From NCBI RefSeq assembly GCF_032154225.1, contig NZ_JALDYF010000005.1, positions 1-64,000 on the forward strand: a stretch of DNA of 64,000 nucleotides. The letters are read 5' to 3'. How positions within the stretch are numbered: position 1 is the stretch's first letter; each line of letters starts with the position of its first letter. This document shows positions 53,174 to 61,199 of this stretch, piece after piece. Below the pieces are notes generated by a model that did not search any database, was not told where the DNA came from, and saw nothing but the letters and a program-made list of their open reading frames with translations. Position numbers and translations under genes: made by a program. Source of the DNA: Psychrobacillus sp032154225 (GTDB lineage Bacteria > Bacillota > Bacilli > Bacillales_A > Planococcaceae).

Positions 53174-53832
53174 AATTTTCCCTCCACACGAATCATTTTG
53201 CTTTGACTTTTTCTTTGAAATAGCAATAAGCTAATAAAGAGAGTAACACTAAGCGTTACAAATAAAGGCGTTTGAAAAAGTCCATTTGGCTGAAGCATCG
53301 CTACTATTATATGCACAAGTAGAAGGACAATACTAATTTGTTGTATCGTTTTGTCATCTCGTAAAATTCGTACAGACGCAAAAATGACAAATAGTCCAAA
53401 AAAGATAATAGTTATTGTTTTTTGCCACATAAGTCCATCGTTTAAAAATACCATCAAAAACTGATAGATTACTTGCAGGCTTATAAAACCAAATAATAGC
53501 GCTTTCAAATCCTGTTCTTTAAATCCACGTTTTCTTAGTGATACATAAAGCTTCGTTAACGCAGCAAAGAGCCCTAAAAACACACCTATTTTCCCACCAT
53601 TAAAATACAAAATAGACAGTGGAAACTCCACAACCATTTTAAAGTCTGTCAAAATAACACTTAATTTCCATACGACAATAAACATAATAGCAGAATCAGA
53701 AAACCAATCTTCCACAGCTCTCCCATAAAATTTCCACAAAATAAGCCATGTAACAATAAGCGCAATAATAACAGATACCCAAGAAGCAGGCAACGTCAGT
53801 GAGCGAATAATATACCATTCAGTAACCTGCAA
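53170..53832 (-). CDS. Multi-pass membrane protein of unknown function
   Basis: This protein of about 220 residues has six or seven membrane segments and very few polar loops. After its first residues it has no Cys, so it is not a CcdA-type electron carrier. A GTG at 53841 coincides with the AAGGAG site, so the TTG at 53832 is preferred. It overlaps the thioredoxin gene by 4 bp, indicating coupled synthesis. I do not recognise a family. It could anchor or partner the thioredoxin. Confidence 0.7.
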   Translation of the reverse strand: MQVTEWYIIRSLTLPASWVSVIIALIVTWLILWKFYGRAVEDWFSDSAIMFIVVWKLSVILTDFKMVVEFPLSILYFNGGKIGVFLGLFAALTKLYVSLRKRGFKEQDLKALLFGFISLQVIYQFLMVFLNDGLMWQKTITIIFFGLFVIFASVRILRDDKTIQQISIVLLLVHIIVAMLQPNGLFQTPLFVTLSVTLFISLLLFQRKSQSKMIRVEGKL

Positions 53833-53858
53833 ACATCTCACTCCTTACTAGAAAATTG

Positions 53859-53890
53859 AAAAAAGACCTCGCCTTAAACAGACGAGTGTC
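53859..53890 (-). terminator. Terminator of the M23 hydrolase gene
   Basis: GACACTCG pairs with CGAGGTC and is followed by six Ts on the - strand. The stem has a bulge, so it may be leaky. Confidence 0.65.
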
Positions 53891-53897
53891 GATTTTC

Positions 53898-55208
53898 TTA
53901 AAATGATATATATCTTAGAGGGTTTACTGAGTTTTTCGCCATACCTTCCCAGTTTCCAACATGAATTTCAAAATGTAAATGAGGTCCTGTAGAATTCCCC
54001 GTATTCCCCATTGCCGCAATAATTTGTCCTTTTGATACTTCTTGTCCAACACTCACTTTAATACTGCTTAAATGTGCATATAACGACGTGAGTATTTTAC
54101 CATCTATAGAATGCGTAACCATTACGACATTACCATATGTACTTAATGGAGAAGCATACGAAACAACACCATCTGCTGCCGAAATAACAGGAGTACCAAT
54201 ACTATTTGCAAAATCAATACCATAATGCATTAATCCAGTGCCATAAATTGGATGCTTACGATATCCATAACCAGAAGTGAATCTTCCATTAGCTGGCTTA
54301 GTCCATGAACCTGGAGAAACAGATGGGATTGCTGTAGAAGATCCACCCGCTGCTTGTTGACGTTTGCGCTCTTCTTCCTGTTTACGCTTTTTCTCTTCTG
54401 CTTGTTTTCGTGCAACTGCTGCTAAACGCTTTTGCTCCGCTACAATTTTATCTTGTACGTCTTTGCTTAAATTTAGTACTTCTTCGTATTCTGTTTCCAT
54501 CACTTCTTTTTGTTCTTGTAACTTACTTTGCTCTGCTTCTAATTGATCGATTAACACACCTTTAGAAGCTTTTTGGCCATCTAATGATGCTTTCAAACTA
54601 AGAAGCTTAGCTTTCGTTTCTTCTTGTTGTTTTAGTTTATTTTCTAAACTTGCTTTTTGCTCTTCTAACTGCTTTTTATCAGATGCTTGTTCTCTTAAAA
54701 TGCTGCGGTCTGCTTCCATCAATGTATTTACAGCTGAAAATCTATCGATAAAGTCGACAAAGCTATTAGCGCCTAATAGAACGTCTAAATAACTAACAGT
54801 ACCACCGCTTACTTGTACTGCGCGAAGTCTTTCTTGCAGAAGTACATCTCGCGTTTCTATTTTACGCTCTAACTCTGTAATCGACTCATGCAATTTTTCA
54901 ATTTCATTCGTCGTTATTTTAATTTCATTTAGTGCGTTTGTAATATTCGTTTCTGTTGCTATAATCTCATTGTCTAGCACTTGTATTTGAGCCATAATTT
55001 GGTCTATTTTAGATACATTTAAATTTATTTGACCTTCTGTTTTTTTGATATTCGAATTCAGTTCATCTTTTTGCTGATCCAGCTGTTGCTGCTCACCTTT
55101 TAAATCTTTTAATGTATTTGCAAGTACATTTGGTCCAGCAGTAAGTAAAAGTGCTCCGGTTGTAGCAACTGCCATCACTCGCAGCATCCATTTTGACTTT
55201 GTTTGCAA
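53898..55208 (-). CDS. M23 peptidoglycan hydrolase with coiled coil (EnvC/PcsB-like)
   Basis: This 436-residue exported protein has a signal peptide (to about 31) and a long coiled coil (about 33-270). After a Pro/Ser linker, a LytM/M23 domain (about 300-430) carries its zinc-site residues in HYGIDFANS and PHLHFEIHVG. Coiled-coil hydrolases of this design are activated by FtsEX in other bacteria, and ftsE-ftsX lies directly upstream here. In B. subtilis the FtsEX partner is CwlO, which has an NlpC/P60 domain instead. The start is TTG with AAAGGGG upstream. Confidence 0.9.
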   Translation of the reverse strand: MQTKSKWMLRVMAVATTGALLLTAGPNVLANTLKDLKGEQQQLDQQKDELNSNIKKTEGQINLNVSKIDQIMAQIQVLDNEIIATETNITNALNEIKITTNEIEKLHESITELERKIETRDVLLQERLRAVQVSGGTVSYLDVLLGANSFVDFIDRFSAVNTLMEADRSILREQASDKKQLEEQKASLENKLKQQEETKAKLLSLKASLDGQKASKGVLIDQLEAEQSKLQEQKEVMETEYEEVLNLSKDVQDKIVAEQKRLAAVARKQAEEKKRKQEEERKRQQAAGGSSTAIPSVSPGSWTKPANGRFTSGYGYRKHPIYGTGLMHYGIDFANSIGTPVISAADGVVSYASPLSTYGNVVMVTHSIDGKILTSLYAHLSSIKVSVGQEVSKGQIIAAMGNTGNSTGPHLHFEIHVGNWEGMAKNSVNPLRYISF

Positions 55209-55263
55209 CGCTTCTTGCCCCTTTCAAATTGCACTTCTCATGGAACACAATTCATTCTTTTAG

Positions 55264-56151
55264 TTAAACTCGTAAAAACTTTCGAACGGACATGAAACTT
55301 CCCCAAATCCCGATGAATATTCCCATTAATAAAATGAGCCCATTCACTTGGTAGATGAACGGTGAAAATTCCAGTAACGCAAATAGCTTCCCTTGTTCCA
55401 ACTTCGGTTCTAGCACTTTATAAATATTATAATAGAGTACAGTAACGGCAGTCATTGGAATAATCGCACCTAAAACTCCTAACCACATACCTTCCAGTAC
55501 AAAAGGAATACGGATAAACCAGTTCGTTGCACCAACAAGTTTCATAATTTCAATATCTCGTCGTCTTGCCACTATAGTAATTCGAATCGTATTCGATATT
55601 AAAAACATTGCCGTAAATAATAAACCAAGGATTAAAATTAACCCAACATTTCTACTCGTATTGATTGCTGAAAAAAGCTTTTCAATTTTTCCTTCTCCAT
55701 ACTTCACTTCAAATGCATTGTCTAATCGCTTAATCTTTTGTGCTATTTTTTCCGTTTCTTGCGGATCTAATGCTTTTGCATAAAACACATTATGTAGTGG
55801 GTTTTCTTGTTCATATAAACGTAATTCGTCTCCTAAATCTAACATTAACTTCTCCAACTCTTGTTCCTTTGAAGAAGTAACGACTTCCGCTACCCCTGCA
55901 ATACTTTTAATCTGTTCTCCTAATGTTGCAACCGCTTCCTCATCTGCAGTTAGCTCTACCATTACTTTAATCGTTACATCTCGTTCTAAATCATCTGCTA
56001 CTTTATTTAAATTCATCATAATCATGACGAAAACACCAACAAGTAATAAAGTTACTGTTACTGCACTGACCGATGCAAAAGTCATCCATCCGTTTCGGCT
56101 AATGCTTTTAAAGCTTTCTCTGAAGTGTCGTCCTGCTGTTCTAGCTTTCAT
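55264..56151 (-). CDS. ftsX: Cell division ABC transporter permease FtsX
   Basis: This 295-residue protein has four membrane segments, with one large outside loop (about 50-170) between the first and second. The FtsX core (ARRRDIEIMKLVGATNWFIR) is present. It transmits ATP-driven movement from FtsE to a wall hydrolase. Its ATG overlaps the ftsE end by 11 bp. Confidence 0.95.
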   Translation of the reverse strand: MKARTAGRHFRESFKSISRNGWMTFASVSAVTVTLLLVGVFVMIMMNLNKVADDLERDVTIKVMVELTADEEAVATLGEQIKSIAGVAEVVTSSKEQELEKLMLDLGDELRLYEQENPLHNVFYAKALDPQETEKIAQKIKRLDNAFEVKYGEGKIEKLFSAINTSRNVGLILILGLLFTAMFLISNTIRITIVARRRDIEIMKLVGATNWFIRIPFVLEGMWLGVLGAIIPMTAVTVLYYNIYKVLEPKLEQGKLFALLEFSPFIYQVNGLILLMGIFIGIWGSFMSVRKFLRV

Positions 56152-56827
56152 AACCGTATTCTCCTCCGTATTCGTCTCGAGTGATTAAGCCACTCTCCAC
56201 TACAATAACACGGTGTCTAATTGTATTTACAATTTCCTTATTATGTGTCGCCATTACAATTGTAGTTCCTCGAGCATTAATTTCCTCAAAAATATTCATA
56301 ATTTCCCATGAAGTATCTGGATCTAAGTTTCCTGTAGGCTCATCTGCAATAACAACTTTCGGTGTATTCACTATCGACCTCGCAATAGACACCCTTTGTT
56401 GCTCGCCTCCAGAAAGCTCTGTAGGAAACATTCTTGCTTTATGTTTTAATCCGACTAATTCCAATACTTCCATTACGCGCTTACGAATCACTTTAGGAGA
56501 TTCTTCAATCACTTCCAAAGCGAACGCTACATTTTCATATACATTTAAACGAGGGAGCAATTTAAAATCTTGAAAAACTACCCCGATTTGCCTTCTTAAG
56601 TAAGGAACTTTTTTAGGTTTCAAAGTAGCCAAATTTACATCATTAATAAATATATCTCCTGAAGTTGGTCTTTCTTCTCGATACATCATTTTGATAAATG
56701 TAGATTTACCGGCACCACTTGGCCCAACTACATAGACAAATTCGCCTTGCTTAATTTCAACATCAATACCATTTGCAGCCACAATTCCATTTGGATATTT
56801 CTTATAGACATTTTTCATCGATATCAT
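56141..56827 (-). CDS. ftsE: Cell division ABC transporter ATPase FtsE
   Basis: This 228-residue ATPase has Walker A GPSGAGKSTFIK, signature LSGGEQQRVSIARSI, Walker B VVIADEPTGNLD and a His switch in MATHNKEIV. The frame is open to 56854, but the ATG at 56827 follows TTAGGTGG and gives the normal beginning MISMKNVYKKYPNG. It works with FtsX. The gap to cccB (56828-57049) shows no gene. Confidence 0.95.
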   Translation of the reverse strand: MISMKNVYKKYPNGIVAANGIDVEIKQGEFVYVVGPSGAGKSTFIKMMYREERPTSGDIFINDVNLATLKPKKVPYLRRQIGVVFQDFKLLPRLNVYENVAFALEVIEESPKVIRKRVMEVLELVGLKHKARMFPTELSGGEQQRVSIARSIVNTPKVVIADEPTGNLDPDTSWEIMNIFEEINARGTTIVMATHNKEIVNTIRHRVIVVESGLITRDEYGGEYGYES

Positions 56828-57049
56828 CTTTAAACCACCTAATTCGTTTCGCATTAATAAAAAAATTTAACATGCCTATTATAACACTAGACGACAGTCT
56901 ATTTGTTACAATTACATTTCAATTTCTAGGTAATATTAGGGAGTGATTCCCTCTTAATCATATTAACAGGACAATAAGCATAAGTACAAATTATCTACCA
57001 ACACATTAATTTCTACAAAAACCTTCATTATCCTTCTTTTTTTCAAAAT

Positions 57050-57082
57050 AAAAAATCAGTCGCCCTCAAAGAGCAACTGATT
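57050..57082 (-). terminator. Terminator of cccB
   Basis: AATCAGT.GC pairs with GC.ACTGATT and is followed by Ts on the - strand. Confidence 0.8.
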
Positions 57083-57089
57083 CCATACA

Positions 57090-57431
57090 TTATTTTTTAT
57101 TCGATAGCCATTCTGCTACTGCATCTGCATCTTCACCAGAAATGATTTTACCAGGCATTGCACCTTTTCCATCATTAATTACTGCTAAAATTTCATCTTT
57201 TGATAAACGAGCTCCTATGTCTGATAATGCTGGGAAGTTCCCTTGACCTTGCAAGTTGTTACCATGACAAGAAATACATTTTGAATTAACAATTTTTTCG
57301 GCATCTACTGTAACTGTTTCAGAAGTACCTTCACCAGTAGTAGTATCCGGTGTTTTTGATTCTTCACCGCCACCACATGCTGCTAACAATAAAGTAGTTC
57401 CAAAAATTGCTGCTAAAAGCTTTTTGTTCAT
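57090..57431 (-). CDS. cccB: Cytochrome c-551 lipoprotein, CccB-like
   Basis: This 113-residue lipoprotein has lipobox LAAC (Cys19), a Glu/Thr-rich linker and a small class I cytochrome c domain. The haem site is CISCH, and the likely Met ligand is in GAMPGK. It carries electrons on the outer face of the membrane towards a terminal oxidase. Its place near ftsE matches B. subtilis cccB. Confidence 0.93.
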   Translation of the reverse strand: MNKKLLAAIFGTTLLLAACGGGEESKTPDTTTGEGTSETVTVDAEKIVNSKCISCHGNNLQGQGNFPALSDIGARLSKDEILAVINDGKGAMPGKIISGEDADAVAEWLSNKK

Positions 57432-57480
57432 GTTTTTTCCTCCTCAACCATGATTATAATACATGAATATTATACCACCT

Positions 57481-58350
57481 TTAATACTTTTTGAAACCTT
57501 CCCCTAATACTTCGTAAGCATCAGAAACTATGACAAAAGCAGTAGAATCAACATTTTTCACAACATGTTTCAGTTTTGTGAACTCTGTTTGGTGGACGAC
57601 AACTAACAGAATTGGCCGACTTTCTTCCGTATAACCACCAATCGCTGGAAGCTTAGTCACACCTCTGTCGATTTCTCTATATATAGCATCTCTCACTTCT
57701 TCTTGTTTATTCGTAATAATATATGCCATTTTTGATTGGCTAAATCCAAGTTGTACAATATCAATTGTTTTCGTTGTTACAAATAACCCGATTAAGGCAT
57801 AAAGTGCTTGTTCAATATCAAATACAATAGCCGCACTAAAAACAATGATTCCATCGATCAACAAAACACTTGTCCCTAGCGAAAAGCCAGTATATTTCGT
57901 AATAATTTGAGCTGCTAAATCAGTTCATCCTGTAGAACCTCCGCCACGGAATACAATGCCTAACCCAAATCCTACTCCAATCCCACCAAATAATGCCCCT
58001 AAAAGTGGATTCATCGTCCAAGGTTCCCAGCTAGAAGTAAACAATACGATAGCTGGAAGTGTTAATGTTCCAACAAATGATTTAATGCCAAACTTTGCCC
58101 CTAGAAAAAAGAGTCCAGCGATAAACAATGGAATATTAAATGCATATTGTACAAGTCCAGGTGTCCATCCAAATACTGCTTGTAAAATTGTACTTATTCC
58201 ACTAACTCCACCTGATGCTACTTGGTTTGGAAACAAAAACACATTAAAACTAATCGCAATAATTGCGGCTCCGACCATAACATATAAATAATCTCTTCCT
58301 TGCTCCATAAAAGGTGGAAGTTCTCTTTGTAATCTTTTGTTTATTTCCAT
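57481..58350 (-). pseudogene. yvjA: YvjA-like (YitT family) membrane protein interrupted by an in-frame TGA
   Basis: The N-terminal half (141 codons, membrane segments, FRGGGSTG) ends at TGA (57927-57925). In the same frame the sequence goes on as TDLAAQIITKYTGFSLG and a DUF2179 domain to the normal end at 57481. The family reads GSTGGTDLAAQ here, so one base change GGA to TGA explains the break; there is no frameshift. The whole reading of 290 codons is the usual family length. The rest shows no decay. Recent loss, a sequencing error or stop read-through are possible. Confidence 0.85.
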
Positions 58351-58460
58351 GATTTATCCTCTTTCTGTTAAAAAAATCTTGTGTTCGACTGAACAAGTAT
58401 AGCAACAGAAAAAGCATTTGTGAACTTTATCGGTGTGGTTTAGTAAAGGAATGAAGTGCG

Positions 58461-58500
58461 AAAAAATAGAGATGCTCAACCATATTTGTTGGGCATCTCT
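58461..58500 (-). terminator. Terminator of the MCP gene
   Basis: AGAGATGCCCAAC pairs with GTTGAGCATCTCT and is followed by T-rich bases on the - strand. Confidence 0.85.
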
Positions 58501-58505
58501 TTCCG

Positions 58506-59969
58506 TTATTTTTGAATGGATTGTGCTTCTTCATATGTTTCATCAATATAATTTGCAATTACTTCTTGATCTTCTGCAATATGAATAAGCGTTGCACTCA
58601 ATTCTTCAATCGCAGCAGTACTTTCTTCAATGATTGCTGCAAATTCATTTGTGCTCGTACTAATAGCATCACTATTTTTGGCAATAGAATTTGCATCATT
58701 CGTAAAATCTGCTAAACCTTTTTGTAACACTTGCATTGTATTATATAAATTTTGGAATGATTTATTCGATTGTTCTACCGTTTGTACTTGTTTGTACACT
58801 TGCGTTATACCATTATCAAGTTTTACAAGTGCCGCTTCATTATATTTATTTACTTCATTTAAATTTCCATCGATTTTTTCAAGCGTTTGATCAGTAACTC
58901 CAGCTAGTTTTCGGATTTCTTCCGCTACAACAGCGAAGCCCTTTCCTTGTTCTCCGGCTCTAGCCGCTTCAATGGAGGCATTTAAAGCTAATAAATTCGT
59001 CTGTTCTGTAATTTGTCGGATTGCTCCTGCAAAAGCATTTGTTTCATTTATCTTCTCTGAAAGCTCTTGGAATGTTTTGTTCAATTCAACAAAGAACACT
59101 GTAAATTTGTCGATTTCTTCTTTCATCGTCCCCATTATGACAGATCCATCTGCGGCATTTTTTCCAGCAGTTTCTGCTTGATCGACAATGCTAGCTAAAT
59201 GTGTAACCATTTCTTTTACGGAATCAGATGTGTTTTCTGTATTTTTAACGATTTCAATTACATGGTCTGATTGCTTTTGTGAACCGATACTTACTTCATC
59301 TACGGCTAGTAGCATTTCTTTTTGTGCATTATTGGAAGCATATGTATTTGAACGGATTTGTTCCAAATTCGATGTGATTGTTGACACAGCAGTTTCTAGT
59401 TTTTGTGTTAACAGTTCTTCTTTTGTAGCTTTTTCTGCAGCCTCCACTACTAACTTCTCAACACTTGCAAACATTTCCTTGCTTTGTTTTACTTGTAAAA
59501 ACATTCCTAACGACATTAAAAACTGCACCAAAAATATATTAGACGTTGCATTGCCAAATACTTCTCTGTCATCTATGAATACATTGAATATCATTCCTGA
59601 ATAAGAAAAAATTGCACCTATGATGAAAATAGGTTTACTATTATGCAAGCTTCCTAAAACCATTATAAAAAATGATAATACAATTGTAGCAATTGAGGCT
59701 CCATCTGAAATCGTTGTTCCGATTGTTATTGACAATGCAGCAAGTAAAACAATATATGGGAAAATTTTAGCTCCAGTTTCGTTAATTTTGCCGAATAAAT
59801 AAAATAAAATAGCTAGTAAAAATGGAACCGCAATTGATAAAATGACTCCTAGCTCCTGCTTTAATACAATTTGAGCAATTGTCCCTATCAAACCAGAAAA
59901 TCCAAATACCGTAATTAAAATAAAATTCTTTTTTATTAAGTCTGCTTTTTTCAGTTCAATAATGTTCAT
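58506..59969 (-). CDS. Methyl-accepting chemotaxis protein with six-segment membrane sensor
   Basis: This protein of about 487 residues has six hydrophobic segments in the first 180 residues with only short outside loops. A HAMP domain is not evident. The cytoplasmic signalling coil carries the conserved hairpin tip (ITEQTNLLALNASIEAARAG). The ligand is probably sensed within or near the membrane, or indirectly through energy state. The frame is open to 60017, but ATG 59969, 6 bp after AGGGGG, is preferred. It stands alone between prfB and yvjA. Confidence 0.9.
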   Translation of the reverse strand: MNIIELKKADLIKKNFILITVFGFSGLIGTIAQIVLKQELGVILSIAVPFLLAILFYLFGKINETGAKIFPYIVLLAALSITIGTTISDGASIATIVLSFFIMVLGSLHNSKPIFIIGAIFSYSGMIFNVFIDDREVFGNATSNIFLVQFLMSLGMFLQVKQSKEMFASVEKLVVEAAEKATKEELLTQKLETAVSTITSNLEQIRSNTYASNNAQKEMLLAVDEVSIGSQKQSDHVIEIVKNTENTSDSVKEMVTHLASIVDQAETAGKNAADGSVIMGTMKEEIDKFTVFFVELNKTFQELSEKINETNAFAGAIRQITEQTNLLALNASIEAARAGEQGKGFAVVAEEIRKLAGVTDQTLEKIDGNLNEVNKYNEAALVKLDNGITQVYKQVQTVEQSNKSFQNLYNTMQVLQKGLADFTNDANSIAKNSDAISTSTNEFAAIIEESTAAIEELSATLIHIAEDQEVIANYIDETYEEAQSIQK

Positions 59970-60019
59970 CCTAATCCCCCTATATTTATATCTTCGGCAA
60001 ATTTCCGAAAATTTCAAAT

Positions 60020-60062
60020 AAAAAAAATTCCACTACTATAATAATATAACAGTGGAATTTCT
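60020..60062 (-). terminator. Terminator of secA-prfB
   Basis: AAATTCCACT pairs with AGTGGAATTT round an AT-rich loop and is followed by Ts on the - strand. Confidence 0.8.
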
Positions 60063-60068
60063 TTTTGG

Positions 60069-61173
60069 TTAATTTATTTTCGAACGTAAATAAGCATGAA
60101 TGAAAGAATCAATTTCACCATCAACAACAGCGTGTACATTTCCACTTTCTTCGTTTGTACGGTGATCTTTCACCATAGAATATGGGTGGAATACATATGA
60201 TCGAATTTGGCTTCCCCATCCGATTTCTTTTTGTTCTCCGCGGATTTCTAGTAATTGTGCTTCTTGTTCTTCTATTTTCAATTGATACAATTTTGATTTT
60301 AGCATTTTCATCGCTTGCTCACGGTTTTTGATTTGTGAACGCTCATTTTGGCAAGTTACTACTGTGTTCGTTGGTACATGCGTAATACGAACAGCTGAAT
60401 CCGTCGTATTAATATGCTGACCACCGGCACCACTTGCACGATACGTATCAATTTTCAAATCTTCCGTACGAATCTCAATTTCTACATCATCCGTAAACTC
60501 TGGCATTACTTCACAAGATACAAACGATGTATGACGGCGGCCAGATGAATCGAATGGTGAAATACGCACAAGTCGATGAACACCTTTTTCTGCTTTCAAA
60601 TATCCATATGCATTATGACCTTTTATAAGAAGCGTAACCGATTTAATACCGGCTTCATCTCCTGGTAAATAATCTAAGGTTTCTACTTTAAATCCTCGTT
60701 TATCTGCCCAACGTTGGTACATGCGCAGCAAGATTAAACCCCAATCTTGAGATTCTGTTCCTCCAGCTCCCGGATGTAACTCTAATATGGCATTATGCTT
60801 GTCATAAGGCTCACTTAATAGTAATTGGAGCTCAAATTCGGCAAGCACAGAAGTGAATTCTTTTAACTCATTGCCAAGCTCTTCTTGTAATTCTTCGTCT
60901 GGCTCTTCTTTAATCAACTCAAGTGTCATTTCTAAATTTTCTTGCGTTGAAACTAGTTCATGATACTGTTCTACTACAGCTTTTAATGCGTTTAATTCAC
61001 TAATTACTTTTTGGGCTTCTTGTGCATTATCCCAAAAGTCAGGAAACGTCATTAATTCTTCAAATTCTTGAATACGTGCCTCTTTGTTTTCTAAGTCAAA
61101 GAGACCCCCTGAAGTCGATCAATTTTTTAGCTGTTCTATCTAATTCATTTCGTATCGCTGCAATTTCTAACAT
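60069..61173 (-). CDS. prfB: Peptide chain release factor 2, with programmed +1 frameshift
   Basis: RF2 ends translation at UGA and UAA. The first frame (61173-61096) gives 25 residues, MLEIAAIRNELDRTA and on to FRGSL, and stops at TGA. Reading continues after a +1 slip at CTT TGA C (slip site 61101-61095), giving about 367 residues in all. The AGGGGG stimulator lies 3 nt before CTT, as in the classic autoregulated site. The SPF motif (ISPFDSSGRRH) and GGQ (ASGAGGQHIN) are present. It follows secA by 27 bp with TCGGAGG before the ATG. Confidence 0.97.
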
Positions 61174-61199
61174 ATTATTTGTTCCTCCGAATTTTTCGA

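Noticed and set aside
57925..57927. TGA in the yvjA-like gene as a selenocysteine or recoded Trp codon
   Set aside because: The family has Gly here, not Cys or Trp, and no selenocysteine-type hairpin is apparent just after the codon.
61096..61098. prfB break as a sequencing error or pseudogene
   Set aside because: The stop lies in the canonical RF2 frameshift context with the AGGGGG stimulator at the right distance.
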